Assembly (NCBI RefSeq): GCF_009938205.1
Contig: NZ_AP019655.1
Coordinates: forward strand, 124,001 to 188,000
DNA: 64,000 bases
Source: Vibrio panuliri
Lineage (GTDB): Bacteria; Pseudomonadota; Gammaproteobacteria; Enterobacterales; Vibrionaceae
Direction of reading: 5' to 3'
Below the pieces are notes generated by a model. That model worked only from the letters and a program-made list of their open reading frames with translations. It did not search any database and was not told the origin of the DNA. Positions 1 to 9,153 of the stretch are shown in pieces. The position numbers and the translations under genes are program-made. Numbering within the stretch: position 1 is the first letter of the stretch; every line of letters begins with the position of its first letter.

Positions 1-1047
1 ATTACACCGCGCCGTTGGCTCAAATTCTGTAACCCAGGGTTAAGCCAACTGATTAGCGAGAAAATTGGGGATGATTGGGCTGCCGATCTTGACCGGCTTG
101 AGGCGATTTCTCAGTTTGCCGATGACAAAGCGTTTCAGCAGCAGTTTATGGCGGTCAAAAAAGCCAATAAACAACGCCTAGCCGATTGGGTGAAAGCGAA
201 TATGGATATTGAGCTGGATACCAACGCTATTTTTGATGTTCAGATCAAGCGTTTGCATGAGTACAAGCGTCAGCATTTGAATATGCTGCACATCTTATCG
301 CTATATCACCGTTTACTAAACGATGCTGATTTTGACATGGTGCCACGCGTCTTTATCTTTGCCGCTAAAGCTGCACCGGGTTACCACCTTGCCAAACAGA
401 TCATCTATGCGATCAATAAGATTGCAGAGAAGGTGAACAACGACCCACGCATTAATAACAAGCTTAAAGTGGTGTTTATGCCCGATTATCGCGTCAGCAT
501 GGCGGAGATTATTATTCCCGCCGCTGATGTGTCTGAGCAGATCTCTACTGCAGGTAAAGAAGCCTCCGGTACCGGTAATATGAAAATGGCACTAAATGGT
601 GCATTAACCATAGGTACTATGGATGGGGCGAACGTTGAGATCCGTGAAGAAGTGGGAGACGACAATATCTACATCTTTGGTTTAGAGGTGGATGAGGTCG
701 AGCGTCTGCATGCCTCTGGTTATAACCCATATGCTTACTATAATGCTGACCCGCTTTTAAAAGCATCGTTGGATCTGCTGATTGGTGATGAGTTTACCCC
801 AGGAGAGCCTGGTAAGCTTGGCGCAACCTACGATAGCGTGCTTGATGGTGGTGATCCGTATCTAGTGCTGGCAGATTTTGCTTCTTACGTCGCAGCTCAT
901 GAAGCGATTGATAGCCAATATCGAGACCAATCCGGTTGGGCGAAGAAAGCCATTCTCAACACCGCGTTAGTTGGCAAATTTAGCTCAGATCGCAGCATTA
1001 GAGACTACGTTAATAACATTTGGCAGCTAGAAAGCGTTAAACGTTAA
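1..1047 (+). CDS. malP: Glycogen/maltodextrin phosphorylase, C-terminal part (5' end outside window)
   Basis: The reading frame is open from base 1, so the gene is cut by the left edge and only about the last 348 residues are present. The product removes glucose 1-phosphate units from alpha-1,4-glucans using pyridoxal phosphate. Visible family landmarks are ITPRRWL at the cut, the segment [11 protein letters not shown], and [14 protein letters not shown], which holds the PLP-binding lysine region of glycogen phosphorylases. malQ follows 54 bp downstream on the same strand, which is the usual mal operon order and supports malP over glgP. The call of the family is firm; the exact substrate preference is inferred from the neighbour. 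Confidence 0.95.
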   Translation: MTPRRWLKFCNPGLSQLISEKIGDDWAADLDRLEAISQFADDKAFQQQFMAVKKANKQRLADWVKANMDIELDTNAIFDVQIKRLHEYKRQHLNMLHILSLYHRLLNDADFDMVPRVFIFAAKAAPGYHLAKQIIYAINKIAEKVNNDPRINNKLKVVFMPDYRVSMAEIIIPAADVSEQISTAGKEASGTGNMKMALNGALTIGTMDGANVEIREEVGDDNIYIFGLEVDEVERLHASGYNPYAYYNADPLLKASLDLLIGDEFTPGEPGKLGATYDSVLDGGDPYLVLADFASYVAAHEAIDSQYRDQSGWAKKAILNTALVGKFSSDRSIRDYVNNIWQLESVKR

Positions 1048-1101
1048 GTGCAGCAAGGCCGCTGAAAGGTGGCCTTTGTCTTATGGCTTTCGGAGAAGTT
1101 T

Positions 1102-3279
1102 ATGATCAGTAATACCGTACTTAAACAGGCGGCTGATGCTGCCAATATCGCCGACTCATACATCAGTGCTTGGGGAAGTGAAGCCAATGTAGAGCAAGAG
1201 AGTATTTTACGTTTACTTGCCGCATTGGGTTACGACACCAAAGATGACCAAGCGTTACTGGCAAGCTGTGCCCAAAAAGCCCAGCTTGATGTGTTAGCGC
1301 CCGTTGTTGTGCTTAAGCAAAATCAAGCATTTGAATTTGCTCTCAATATCGGAAAAACAGCTCGTGAGAGTGATTTTAAGTGGTCAATCCAAACTGAACT
1401 GGGCGAAAGACTGGAAGGGGAAGTGAGCGCGAATATTGTGCGCGATGACCGAGCCACTGGCGGCGCACTTGTCGTGGCACTGCCAACCGAGTTGCCGTGG
1501 GGTTATCACCAATTAATCGTTGAGAAAAAAAGACGTAAGACCCCTTATCAAGCTCGTTTGATTGTCACACCGCAAGCGTGCTTTAAACAGCCTTCTATGG
1601 ATCAAGGCAAAAAAATGTGGGGGCCCAGCATTCAGCTCTACACGTTAAAAAGTAGCCATAACTGGGGCATGGGAGATTTTGGTGACCTCAAACAACTGGT
1701 GGCAGAGATTGCATCCCGAGGTGGCGACTTTGTTGGGCTAAACCCCATTCATTCACTGTTTCCAGCAAACCCAGAAGCGGCAAGTCCGTATAGCCCCTCA
1801 TCACGCCGTTGGCTGAACATTCTCTATATTGATGTGAGTGCCGTCCCAGAGTTTGCTTTGAGCAGTCAAGCTCAGCAAATGGTCGGCAGCGCTGAGTTTC
1901 AACAACGTTTACAGAGTGTTCGAGATACGCATTGGGTGAATTACAGTGAAGTCGCGGCGTTGAAACTCAGCGTTTTGCCTATGCTATTCGCTGAGTTCAA
2001 AACTCGCCATATCGACACTGATAGTGAGCGAGCGAGCCAGTTTCTTGAGTTTGTCGAGTTAGGTGGGGAGAGCTTGTTGCATCAGGCGGCCTTTGATGCA
2101 TTGCATGCCGAACTTCACCAGCAAGACAGTTCGATTTGGGGCTGGCCGGTTTTTCCAGCGCAATACCAGCGTTTTAGTAACCAAGCGGTTCAGGATTATA
2201 TCGAAAATAATCGTGACCAAGTCCATCTGTATATGTATCTACAGTGGATTGCGGATTGTCAGGTGCAAGAAGCACAACAACTGGCGCAAAGCAAAGGTAT
2301 GTCAGTTGGCTTGTATCGTGACTTGGCTGTCGGTGTGGCTGACTCAGGAGCGGAAACTTGGGCTGATGAAGGCAACTTAGTACAAGATGTTAGCATTGGC
2401 GCCCCACCCGATATACTGGGCCCGCTGGGGCAAAACTGGGGATTGCCACCTCTGAATCCTGAGCGCTTACAAGCGACAGGCTATCAAGCTTATATTGATT
2501 TACTGCGCGCCAATATGAAGCATTGTGGCTCGCTACGTATTGACCATGTGTTAGGGCTACTGCGTTTGTGGTGGATTCCTAAGGGGGAGAACGCGACCAA
2601 AGGGGCTTACCTTTATTACCCTGTGGAAGAGATGTTGGCGATATTGGCGTTGGAATCTCATCGCCATCAGTGCAGCGTAATTGGTGAAGATTTAGGGACT
2701 GTCCCCGAAGAGATTGTCGATAAGTTGCGCGAAGCTGGTGTTCATTCATACAAAGTCTTTTTCTTCGAAACCTCAAGTGAAGATGGCGGTTACCTATCTC
2801 CTGCTCATTACGCTGGTCAATCAATGTCGGCACTTTGTACTCATGATATGCCCACCTTACGTGGCTTCTGGCATTGCGATGACTTGAAGCTGGGTAAAGA
2901 GCTAGGTCTGTACCCCGATGAAGAACAGTTGCAAGGTCTATTTGATGCTCGGCTTAAGAGTAAGCAAGGTATTTTGGATTCCGTCGCATGGCACGGATAC
3001 CTACCCGATGGCGTAGGGCGCGATGCGTCGTTAGTGCCAATGGATAGATACTTAGCAGAAGCGTTGCAGCTTCATGTGGCAGCGGGGGCTTCAACCCTGC
3101 TTAGCGTGCAGCTAGAAGATTGGCTTGAAATGGATCAGCCCGTCAATATCCCCGGCACGGTTAACGAGTATCCTAACTGGCGACGCAAGTTGTCGATGGA
3201 TTTGGAGCAACTGTTTAGTGTCGATGCGGTGAATCAAATTGCCGATAAGCTCTCGCAAGTGCGCAGCAGTGCCAGTTGA
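1102..3279 (+). CDS. malQ: 4-alpha-glucanotransferase (amylomaltase)
   Basis: This cytoplasmic GH77 enzyme transfers glucan segments between maltodextrins and releases glucose, making substrates for MalP. The 725 residues fit the MalQ family. The GH77 catalytic trio is visible: nucleophile Asp481 in RIDHVLGL, acid/base Glu529 in VIGEDLGTVP, and Asp582 in CTHDMPTLRGF. An upstream in-frame start at 1069 exists, but ATG 1102 is preceded by GGAGAAG at good spacing and begins MISNTVLKQ, so I chose it. It forms an operon with malP. A 12-bp perfect hairpin follows the stop. Confidence 0.96.
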   Translation: MISNTVLKQAADAANIADSYISAWGSEANVEQESILRLLAALGYDTKDDQALLASCAQKAQLDVLAPVVVLKQNQAFEFALNIGKTARESDFKWSIQTELGERLEGEVSANIVRDDRATGGALVVALPTELPWGYHQLIVEKKRRKTPYQARLIVTPQACFKQPSMDQGKKMWGPSIQLYTLKSSHNWGMGDFGDLKQLVAEIASRGGDFVGLNPIHSLFPANPEAASPYSPSSRRWLNILYIDVSAVPEFALSSQAQQMVGSAEFQQRLQSVRDTHWVNYSEVAALKLSVLPMLFAEFKTRHIDTDSERASQFLEFVELGGESLLHQAAFDALHAELHQQDSSIWGWPVFPAQYQRFSNQAVQDYIENNRDQVHLYMYLQWIADCQVQEAQQLAQSKGMSVGLYRDLAVGVADSGAETWADEGNLVQDVSIGAPPDILGPLGQNWGLPPLNPERLQATGYQAYIDLLRANMKHCGSLRIDHVLGLLRLWWIPKGENATKGAYLYYPVEEMLAILALESHRHQCSVIGEDLGTVPEEIVDKLREAGVHSYKVFFFETSSEDGGYLSPAHYAGQSMSALCTHDMPTLRGFWHCDDLKLGKELGLYPDEEQLQGLFDARLKSKQGILDSVAWHGYLPDGVGRDASLVPMDRYLAEALQLHVAAGASTLLSVQLEDWLEMDQPVNIPGTVNEYPNWRRKLSMDLEQLFSVDAVNQIADKLSQVRSSAS

Positions 3280-3293
3280 GGGAGCAACGGAGT

Positions 3294-3328
3294 AGTCAGC
3301 CATCGTTGAGTGAGTTCGATGGCTGACT
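3294..3328 (+). terminator. Hairpin after malQ, possible terminator
   Basis: A perfect 12-bp stem (3294-3305 with 3317-3328) and an 11-nt loop start 14 bp after the malQ stop. The T tract after it is poor, so it may be a factor-assisted terminator or an mRNA-stabilising hairpin. Confidence 0.55.
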
Positions 3329-3361
3329 TGTTGAACTCACGTCCTGATATTTTTGTTAGTC

Positions 3362-3626
3362 TACTCAAGTAACCTCAAGATGCTTGGTTCAGCGAGAATG
3401 ACTTGGTTTGTAGGCAAGGCAACGAGTTACAGGTCTAGTGGTTCTAAACCAAAAATCGTTAACGATGCATACGAACCAAGGAAACTCGCCCTTCGGGAGC
3501 CAGTCACTGGCCCGATTTCTGCGTCAAACTACTTGAAAATAGATGGCTATTTCACGTCGCAGTTTTCCTTGTCTTCGAACCAGTGACAAGGCTCTGAATC
3601 CTGCATTTTGAAGTCACTTGAGTATA
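3362..3626. repeat. 265-bp inverted-repeat (MITE-like) intergenic element
   Basis: The ends are inverted copies of one another: TACTCAAGTAACCTCAAGATGC at the left and, reverse complemented, TACTCAAGTGACTTCAAAATGC at the right, three differences in about 21 bases. The similarity continues inward on both arms (TTGGTTCAG against GGATTCAG, then CTTGG/CTGGTTT/C and GCAAGG/ACAAGG), so the transcript could fold into a long imperfect hairpin. A related half element lies at 15676-15761. No coding capacity. The family looks like a dispersed Vibrio intergenic repeat; I cannot name it. Confidence 0.75.
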
Positions 3627-3787
3627 AGTGTTTGTATTTATTCAGTTGCGAAATGATTGAGGCGAGGGATACGCTTGAGTTCAAAAGATTTTTATCCCCT
3701 TTTAAGTTGGGGCTGCAACTGGCTCTCGTTTGGGTATAGTATGTAATTCCAAGCCGCTGCAAACGACTTGAGTATAAATAATTCTTT

Positions 3788-3818
3788 GCCCGCAATGGAA
3801 CAACATAAGCGGGCTTTT
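3788..3818 (+). terminator. Hairpin with T run upstream of glgB
   Basis: GCCCGC (3788-3793) pairs with GCGGGC (3809-3814), followed by TTTT. It lies 56 bp before the glgB start, so it could terminate read-through from malPQ, or act as an attenuator if the glgB promoter is upstream. Confidence 0.5.
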
Positions 3819-3873
3819 GCTTGTTGCTAGAGTGTAGCTAGCGCAATGAAAGTTAGGTTAGGGAGAGAATAAC

Positions 3874-6054
3874 TTGAATACCACTGTTGAAAAAAAGATG
3901 CAGGCTTATAACCAGCTTTCTGATGCCTCTTTTTCTGACCCATTTGCCTTTTTGGGCCCATATATAAATGCCTCGCAAACTTCGTTGCGGGTGTGGATGC
4001 CGGGCGCAGATAAGGTGGAAGTGGTGCTTGATGATAGTATGCGTATCCCACTTACGCGTGAAACTGAGGGTGGCTTTGTTTTATCGCAGCAACGCGATTT
4101 ACGCTTTACTCACTATCAACTTGCGGTTGATTGGTCAGGCGTTGAACAAATTGTTGATGACCCATACCAATACCATGCAATTTACGCCGAGTATGACGAT
4201 CTGCATACGCCAAAGAATATGTATCATCATATGGGGGCGCAGTTCATCACGCTTGAACGTGATGGACAAATGGTTTCTGGGGTTCGCTTTCTGGTTTATG
4301 CGCCACATGCCAGTGCGTGTAGCTTGATTGCTGACTTTAACCATTGGGATGGGCGTCGTACGCCGATGCAGCGTTTAGATTACGGTATTTGGGGGATCTT
4401 TATACCTAATCTCACGGAAGGTGTTCGCTACAAGTTCGAACTAAAAGGACCGCATGGTGAACGTGTTGCTCATAAAGCGGATCCTTGGGGTTGTTTTGCA
4501 GAGCAGTACCCTTCGTTCTCTTCGGTCACTTATGATCATCAGCGCTATCAATGGCAAGACAGTGTTTGGCAGCAACGCCCTGTCAGTGATAAGCGTAAGC
4601 AAGCATTGGCATTTTATGAGTTGCATGCAGGCTCTTGGCGTCGTGACGAAAACGGACAATTTTTAAACTATCGGCAGTTGGCTGATCAGCTCGTACCGTA
4701 TTTGCTTGATTTAGGTTATACCCATGTTGAGTTAATGCCTGTCTCTGAGCATCCGTTTTACGGCTCTTGGGGGTATCAGCCGGTCGGTTTGTTTGCCCCA
4801 ACGAGTCGTTTCGGTACCCCAGATGACTTTAAATACTTTGTTGATACTTGTCACCAAGCCGGCATAGGCGTAGTGCTTGATTGGGTACCTGCACATTTCC
4901 CGTCTGACGATCATGGCTTAGCAAATTTTGACGGCACTCCGTTATTCCACGATCCTGACCCACGTCGCGGCTGGCACCAAGACTGGAACTCATACATCTA
5001 CGATATGAGCCGCGAGCATGTGCGTCGCTTCTTGGTATCCAACGCGCTATATTGGTTTGAGCAATTCCATATTGATGGTATCCGTGTTGATGCAGTGGCA
5101 TCAATGCTCTATCTAGATTATTCCCGTAGCCATGATCAGTGGGTGGCTAATATCGACGGTGGTAACGAAAACTACGACGCAATTGCGACATTAAAGTGGA
5201 TGAACGAAGAAGTGTATAAACACTTCCCAAATGCGATGACAATTGCAGAAGAATCGACGGCATTCCCTGGTGTATCGGCGCCTACCTACCTTGGTGGCTT
5301 AGGATTTGGTTTTAAATGGAATATGGGCTGGATGCACGACAGTCTTGCCTACATAAAAGAAGACCCTGTCCATCGTAAATATCATCACAACACCATTACT
5401 TTCCCATTGATTTACGCCCACAGTGAAAATTATGTATTGTCGTTGTCTCACGATGAAGTTGTGTATGGCAAAGGTTCGATTCATAACAAAATGCCGGGCG
5501 ATGAGTGGCAGCAAACCGCTAACCTCAGAGCCTATTACGGATATATGTATGGTCAGCCGGGTAAGAAGCTCAACTTTATGGGCGCTGAGCTTGGGCAAAC
5601 TGCCGAATGGAACCATGATGACCAACTGCAATGGTTCCTGCTGGAGTTTGAACGACATAAAGGGGTTCAAGATCTTACCCGAGATCTCAATGCCCTATAC
5701 CGTCAAGAGGCGGCTCTGCATCAGCTTGACTGTGAACCGAGTGGTTTTGAGTGGCGGTTACAAGACGCAGCAGATGACAGTATTCTCGCCCATGAGCGGA
5801 TGAGCGAAACAGGCGAGCGTATTTTGGTGATCTCCAACTTCACTCCAGTGCCACACAATGAGTTTTTACTGGGTGTACCAGTTGCTGGGTGCTACCAACT
5901 GCTGCTCAATACTGACAGCGCTAAGTACCATGGTAGTGATTATCCGGTTGTGGAGCAGATAGAGACGGTGAGTAAGAGTTGCCAAGGTTTGGCTCAGTCA
6001 CTGGCGTTGAGCTTACCGCCACTCTCAACGCTGTTTTACAAACTGGTTAAGTAA
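3874..6054 (+). CDS. glgB: 1,4-alpha-glucan branching enzyme
   Basis: GlgB forms alpha-1,6 branches in glycogen. The 726 residues match the family length: an N-terminal CBM48 region (about 20-200), a GH13 barrel and a C-terminal beta domain. Catalytic residues are visible as Asp406 (RVDAVASML), Glu459 (IAEEST) and Asp527 (LSHDEV), nearly the E. coli numbering. The start is a TTG, six bases after GGGAGAG; the first in-frame ATG (3898) lacks such a site. It lies after malPQ but is separated by 594 bp with two hairpins, so it is probably transcribed separately. A strong terminator follows at 6070. Confidence 0.97.
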   Translation: MNTTVEKKMQAYNQLSDASFSDPFAFLGPYINASQTSLRVWMPGADKVEVVLDDSMRIPLTRETEGGFVLSQQRDLRFTHYQLAVDWSGVEQIVDDPYQYHAIYAEYDDLHTPKNMYHHMGAQFITLERDGQMVSGVRFLVYAPHASACSLIADFNHWDGRRTPMQRLDYGIWGIFIPNLTEGVRYKFELKGPHGERVAHKADPWGCFAEQYPSFSSVTYDHQRYQWQDSVWQQRPVSDKRKQALAFYELHAGSWRRDENGQFLNYRQLADQLVPYLLDLGYTHVELMPVSEHPFYGSWGYQPVGLFAPTSRFGTPDDFKYFVDTCHQAGIGVVLDWVPAHFPSDDHGLANFDGTPLFHDPDPRRGWHQDWNSYIYDMSREHVRRFLVSNALYWFEQFHIDGIRVDAVASMLYLDYSRSHDQWVANIDGGNENYDAIATLKWMNEEVYKHFPNAMTIAEESTAFPGVSAPTYLGGLGFGFKWNMGWMHDSLAYIKEDPVHRKYHHNTITFPLIYAHSENYVLSLSHDEVVYGKGSIHNKMPGDEWQQTANLRAYYGYMYGQPGKKLNFMGAELGQTAEWNHDDQLQWFLLEFERHKGVQDLTRDLNALYRQEAALHQLDCEPSGFEWRLQDAADDSILAHERMSETGERILVISNFTPVPHNEFLLGVPVAGCYQLLLNTDSAKYHGSDYPVVEQIETVSKSCQGLAQSLALSLPPLSTLFYKLVK

Positions 6055-6069
6055 ACCCTCTCTCGATTG

Positions 6070-6099
6070 AGCCCTACTTGTTTAAGTGGGGCTTTTTTT
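6070..6099 (+). terminator. Rho-independent terminator of glgB
   Basis: Ten-base stem AGCCCTACTT / AAGTGGGGCT (one G-T pair) with a GTTT loop, followed by seven T residues, 15 bp after the glgB stop. Confidence 0.92.
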
Positions 6100-6146
6100 A
6101 TCAAGTTTCGTATTTTCTCCTACACTGTTGAAAAGGAGAAAATACG

Positions 6147-6533
6147 ATGATTACAGCACTTTACGCCTCTTTACTCGCACTACTGATGATCTGGTTAGCG
6201 GTTCAGGTGATCAAACAACGACGCAAAAATCGCATTGCTTATGCTGATGGCGGTATCGAGGGCTTGCAAGTCGCACGTAGTGCGCAAGGCAATGCCGTCG
6301 ACTACATACCAATCACAGTGATTCTGCTGGCTTTAATCGAGTATAACGGCGCCAACGTCTTACTGATTCATGGCTTAGGGATTATATTTCTTGTCGGCCG
6401 AGTGTTGCATGCTCGAGCGATTCTTGCCCAAGAGCTTAAAGGGCGCATTAATGGTATGAAGCTGACATTCGCCGTGATGTTCGCGCTGGTGGTGCTCAAC
6501 TTAGTCTATTTACCGTTTGATAAGCTTTGGTAG
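6147..6533 (+). CDS. MAPEG family membrane protein
   Basis: 128 residues with about four hydrophobic segments (near 2-22, 54-72, 72-90 and 105-123) and the MAPEG/YecN-like features RKNRIAYADGG and GRVLHARAI. MAPEG members are integral membrane proteins related to glutathione-dependent eicosanoid enzymes; bacterial members are mostly uncharacterised and some have glutathione transferase activity. AAAGGAGAA precedes the ATG at good spacing. The next gene starts two bases after its stop, so the two are probably cotranscribed. Family firm, substrate unknown. Confidence 0.85.
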   Translation: MITALYASLLALLMIWLAVQVIKQRRKNRIAYADGGIEGLQVARSAQGNAVDYIPITVILLALIEYNGANVLLIHGLGIIFLVGRVLHARAILAQELKGRINGMKLTFAVMFALVVLNLVYLPFDKLW

Positions 6534-6535
6534 CG

Positions 6536-7117
6536 ATGAAGATACACTGGCCGCCAGCTTGGCTTTTGGTGCTGATAGGATTAGTGCTCAATATATTGGC
6601 TATTTTATTGTCGAGCATTGTGCTTGAAGATCTGGGCAGCCAAATGAGTGATTTGGATGAGCAAAAGCAAGAAAACCGCTACTCAATCCAGCTTGCATGG
6701 AATCGAGTCGAAACGTTGGAGCGAAAAAAAGAGCTGCTTACCCTCTATTTCTCCAACGACTTACGAGGACAGGCACCAGAACTTAACTCGCCGTTATCAG
6801 GACAGACACCATCGCCGTTATCAGGACAGACACCATTATTTGAGGCTTTAGAGCGAGAGCTCAGCCGCCAGCTTAGTGACTGGGTTGGCGATGAGTTACC
6901 TGAGCTGCAGGTGACTCACCTTCACCAGATCATGTCGCTAATTGAACAGGCACAGAAAGAGCAGCGGGAATATATTGATGAAGTTTACCTGCAAAACTTG
7001 ACCATCAATGAAGGCTTGGTGTCTCTAGATAAGCGCATCGCTTGGTATCGGAGTATTGGCTTATTTTTGCAGGTATTTGGCTTGGCGTTAATTTTAGCGA
7101 GAGATTTAGCGCGTTAA
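6536..7117 (+). CDS. Two-span membrane protein with central coiled region and SPLSGQTP repeat
   Basis: I do not recognise the family. About 193 residues: an N-terminal membrane span (about 6-26), a hydrophilic, heptad-like middle rich in Glu/Gln/Arg, and a C-terminal span (about 170-190), suggesting an inner-membrane anchored coiled coil. Residues 85-100 are two exact copies of SPLSGQTP, encoded by a tandem 24-bp duplication that contains the REP-like GGACAGACACCA motif also present at 39271-39360; a degenerate third copy (RGQAP) lies just before. A TTG three codons upstream (6527) is an alternative start that would overlap the MAPEG gene. Confidence 0.8.
   Translation: MKIHWPPAWLLVLIGLVLNILAILLSSIVLEDLGSQMSDLDEQKQENRYSIQLAWNRVETLERKKELLTLYFSNDLRGQAPELNSPLSGQTPSPLSGQTPLFEALERELSRQLSDWVGDELPELQVTHLHQIMSLIEQAQKEQREYIDEVYLQNLTINEGLVSLDKRIAWYRSIGLFLQVFGLALILARDLAR
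6788..6835 (+). repeat. Two tandem exact 24-bp units with REP-like motif, inside a gene
   Basis: The units at 6788-6811 and 6812-6835 are identical and in frame (SPLSGQTP twice). Each contains CGTTATCAGGACAGACACCA, almost identical to the intergenic copy at 39271 (CGTTATCGGGACACACACCA). A degenerate unit, GAGGACAGGCACCAG, lies at about 6765-6779. Confidence 0.9.
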
Positions 7118-7153
7118 TCTGCCCCTGACCACATTGCGTAATGAGGGGCAGAT
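7117..7153. terminator. Hairpin between convergent genes
   Basis: Perfect 10-bp stem ATCTGCCCCT (7117-7126) / AGGGGCAGAT (7144-7153). It starts at the stop of the membrane protein gene and faces the leftward acyltransferase gene. No strong T tract on either side, so a modest terminator call. Confidence 0.5.
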
Positions 7154-7212
7154 TGCATGGTTATCGCATGATAATGATAGCGTTTTGCCGAGTCTGGTTC
7201 ATGGCTGAAAAC

Positions 7213-8235
7213 TTATCGAAATAACCATTGGTTAAGCGGTGTTTTCTCTACGCCTTTGACCAGTAGCAGCGTCAATATGATGGTGCCAGAGAAGACTACG
7301 GCATCTTTGAGTGGACCATTAAGCTGCAAGCCGCCAGCAACATTCATCATCAAAATGATGATTGGCAAGTGCGATACATAAATCGCGAGTACAGATTTGG
7401 ATAAGCTCAGTACCCATGGAGTATTACCTAAATTAGGTTTTGCCAGTAAAAACAAAAAGGTACCTGTTCCCCATAAGAGGGTGCCAAACAGAAAATCATT
7501 GCCATTAAATGGTTGGTCAAAACTGGTGAGCCAGTAAGCTTCGCTAAAATGCAAAGCCATGCCCACAAGCGCTAACATGATAGCTTGTGCTGAAGAGGTT
7601 CGGATGTTTTTCTCGCGAATGACAAAGCCAATCGCAAACATTAGCGTACTGAAAAATGGGCCATTGCGGGTAAAGAAGGGTGACCAAAGCTCGGTTAGGT
7701 TGACATAACTACCGGCTAATACGCCGTAAACATAAAGTACAACCGCGATAGGAAGTAACCAAGCCCCTTTCCCTGCGTTGAGTAGTAGTGCGGTGATTAG
7801 AGCGGCAATCATCAGTGCTGGAATAAACCACAGATGCACTAAACCACCTTCGAGTAGTGTGTTAACGGGCGCTTGCATAAGGTAGCCCCAGTACCCACTA
7901 CGCTCGGCGAGATAACCGTCGGTCAGAACCGTTTGTAAGTTAAAAGGCATCAACAGACAAATGACGCTCCAAACAATGAACACTCGCATCAATGGGGTGC
8001 AATAACGTTTTAATGTTGTCATTGGCGTAGCGGTTAATTTTGGCTGAATTAAGAAGCCAGAAATTAGGAAAAAGAGTGGCACCGCAAAACGAGTCGATTG
8101 ATTAAAAATAAACCCAAACCAAGGCGTATCTTGATAAAGAAAGTAACTGAGGAACATCTGACAGTGCATCGCGACAACAACGAAAATTGCCACTAAACGC
8201 CCAAGTTCAATGCTGGTGATTTTTTTAGCTTCCAT
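7213..8235 (-). CDS. Acyltransferase 3 family membrane protein
   Basis: 340 residues with about ten hydrophobic segments. The N-terminal ELGRLVAIFVVVAMHC carries the conserved early His of the acyltransferase-3 family, followed by RFAVPLFFLISGFLI, the typical second-helix signature. Such proteins move acyl groups (acetyl, succinyl) onto cell-surface sugars in the inner membrane. No polysaccharide cluster is next to it, so the acceptor is unknown. It is divergent from the TetR gene at 8448. Confidence 0.85.
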   Translation of the reverse strand: MEAKKITSIELGRLVAIFVVVAMHCQMFLSYFLYQDTPWFGFIFNQSTRFAVPLFFLISGFLIQPKLTATPMTTLKRYCTPLMRVFIVWSVICLLMPFNLQTVLTDGYLAERSGYWGYLMQAPVNTLLEGGLVHLWFIPALMIAALITALLLNAGKGAWLLPIAVVLYVYGVLAGSYVNLTELWSPFFTRNGPFFSTLMFAIGFVIREKNIRTSSAQAIMLALVGMALHFSEAYWLTSFDQPFNGNDFLFGTLLWGTGTFLFLLAKPNLGNTPWVLSLSKSVLAIYVSHLPIIILMMNVAGGLQLNGPLKDAVVFSGTIILTLLLVKGVEKTPLNQWLFR

Positions 8236-8447
8236 AACGCCAACTCAAAGTAAGTAAAGTGGGCTCAAGCTATCAGGATGCGATTGATATTCAATGGATG
8301 TACGTCAACTCTGACAGTGATTCTATAGGGAAAATTTATAATTCGAGACGCAAATCAAGTTTGCTCACTGGTCTGATGTTGCCTGAGTAGCTTGCAAAAT
8401 AGAACACTCGTGCTAAAAATAAAGGATTGAACCTATTTGGTAATGCT

Positions 8448-9050
8448 ATGAATAAAGGTCGATTGACTCGTGAAGCAATATTAACCACGGCATTTGAACT
8501 GGCGAGTAAGAATGGCCTAGAAAGCCTGACGGTTGGTGAGTTGGCAAAGCAGTGTGGAATGTCTAAAAGCGGCTTGTTTGCTCATTTTAACTCGAAAGAG
8601 AACATGCAACTGTCTGTGCTGGAGCACGCCAACTCCGTGTTTGCCGCTCGAGTGATTGAGCCAGCGCGTAGCTTGGGGGACGAGGACATTATTCACAAGC
8701 TAAAAGCTTTATTGGATCTTTGGTTAGGTTGGAACCACTCCTTCCAAGGGAGTTGCATGTTTTTGGATGCATGGAAAGAGACCGGAAGCAAAGAGACACC
8801 GATTCAGCAACAGCTCAAAGCGACCATTTTGAGATGGATTGACTACTTAACCATCCAACTGCGCAAAGGGCGAGATAACGGCCAGTTTAGAGAGGATCTG
8901 GATTGTCAGCAGGCAACTTTCGAGCTTTATGGGCTTTATCTGAGCGCGCATTTGTTTTATTCCCTGCGAGGAGAAGAAGCAAGTCAAGCCCATTTCTGGC
9001 AAGGCATTGATCGGTTAATTGCTGACTGGTCAAAGCAAAAAACAGTATAG
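8448..9050 (+). CDS. TetR/AcrR family transcriptional regulator
   Basis: About 200 residues. The N-terminal helix-turn-helix is clear: LTREAILTTAFELASKNG then LTVGELAKQCGMSKSGLFAHF, where the recognition helix is typical of TetR. The C-terminal half would bind a ligand, unknown here. I start at ATG 8448 because the family begins about there; TTG 8427 would add seven residues but has its ribosome site too close. The hydrolase gene 103 bp downstream on the same strand and the divergent acyltransferase are the candidate targets. Confidence 0.85.
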   Translation: MNKGRLTREAILTTAFELASKNGLESLTVGELAKQCGMSKSGLFAHFNSKENMQLSVLEHANSVFAARVIEPARSLGDEDIIHKLKALLDLWLGWNHSFQGSCMFLDAWKETGSKETPIQQQLKATILRWIDYLTIQLRKGRDNGQFREDLDCQQATFELYGLYLSAHLFYSLRGEEASQAHFWQGIDRLIADWSKQKTV

Positions 9051-9153
9051 GCGGGAGGCGTGTCGAGCTACTCGCCTTATTTTACATTGATAAAAAGCAC
9101 GGTCGTTCTCTTTTGGTTCGATTACGCGATACGATACCTCAAGGAGAGGTAAC

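Larger units (their letters stand above)
3280..3873. other. 594-bp gene-free region between malQ and glgB
   Basis: It holds the malQ hairpin (3294-3328), a 265-bp inverted-repeat element (3362-3626), about 130 bp of AT-rich DNA, a second short copy of the element's end motif (ACTTGAGTATA at 3767-3777), and a GCCCGC/GCGGGC hairpin with a short T run (3788-3818) just before glgB. Short open frames here overlap the repeat and look fortuitous. Confidence 0.7.

Noticed and set aside
3353-3586. Rightward 77-codon frame between malQ and glgB
   Set aside because: It lies within the inverted-repeat element and has no ribosome site or family features.
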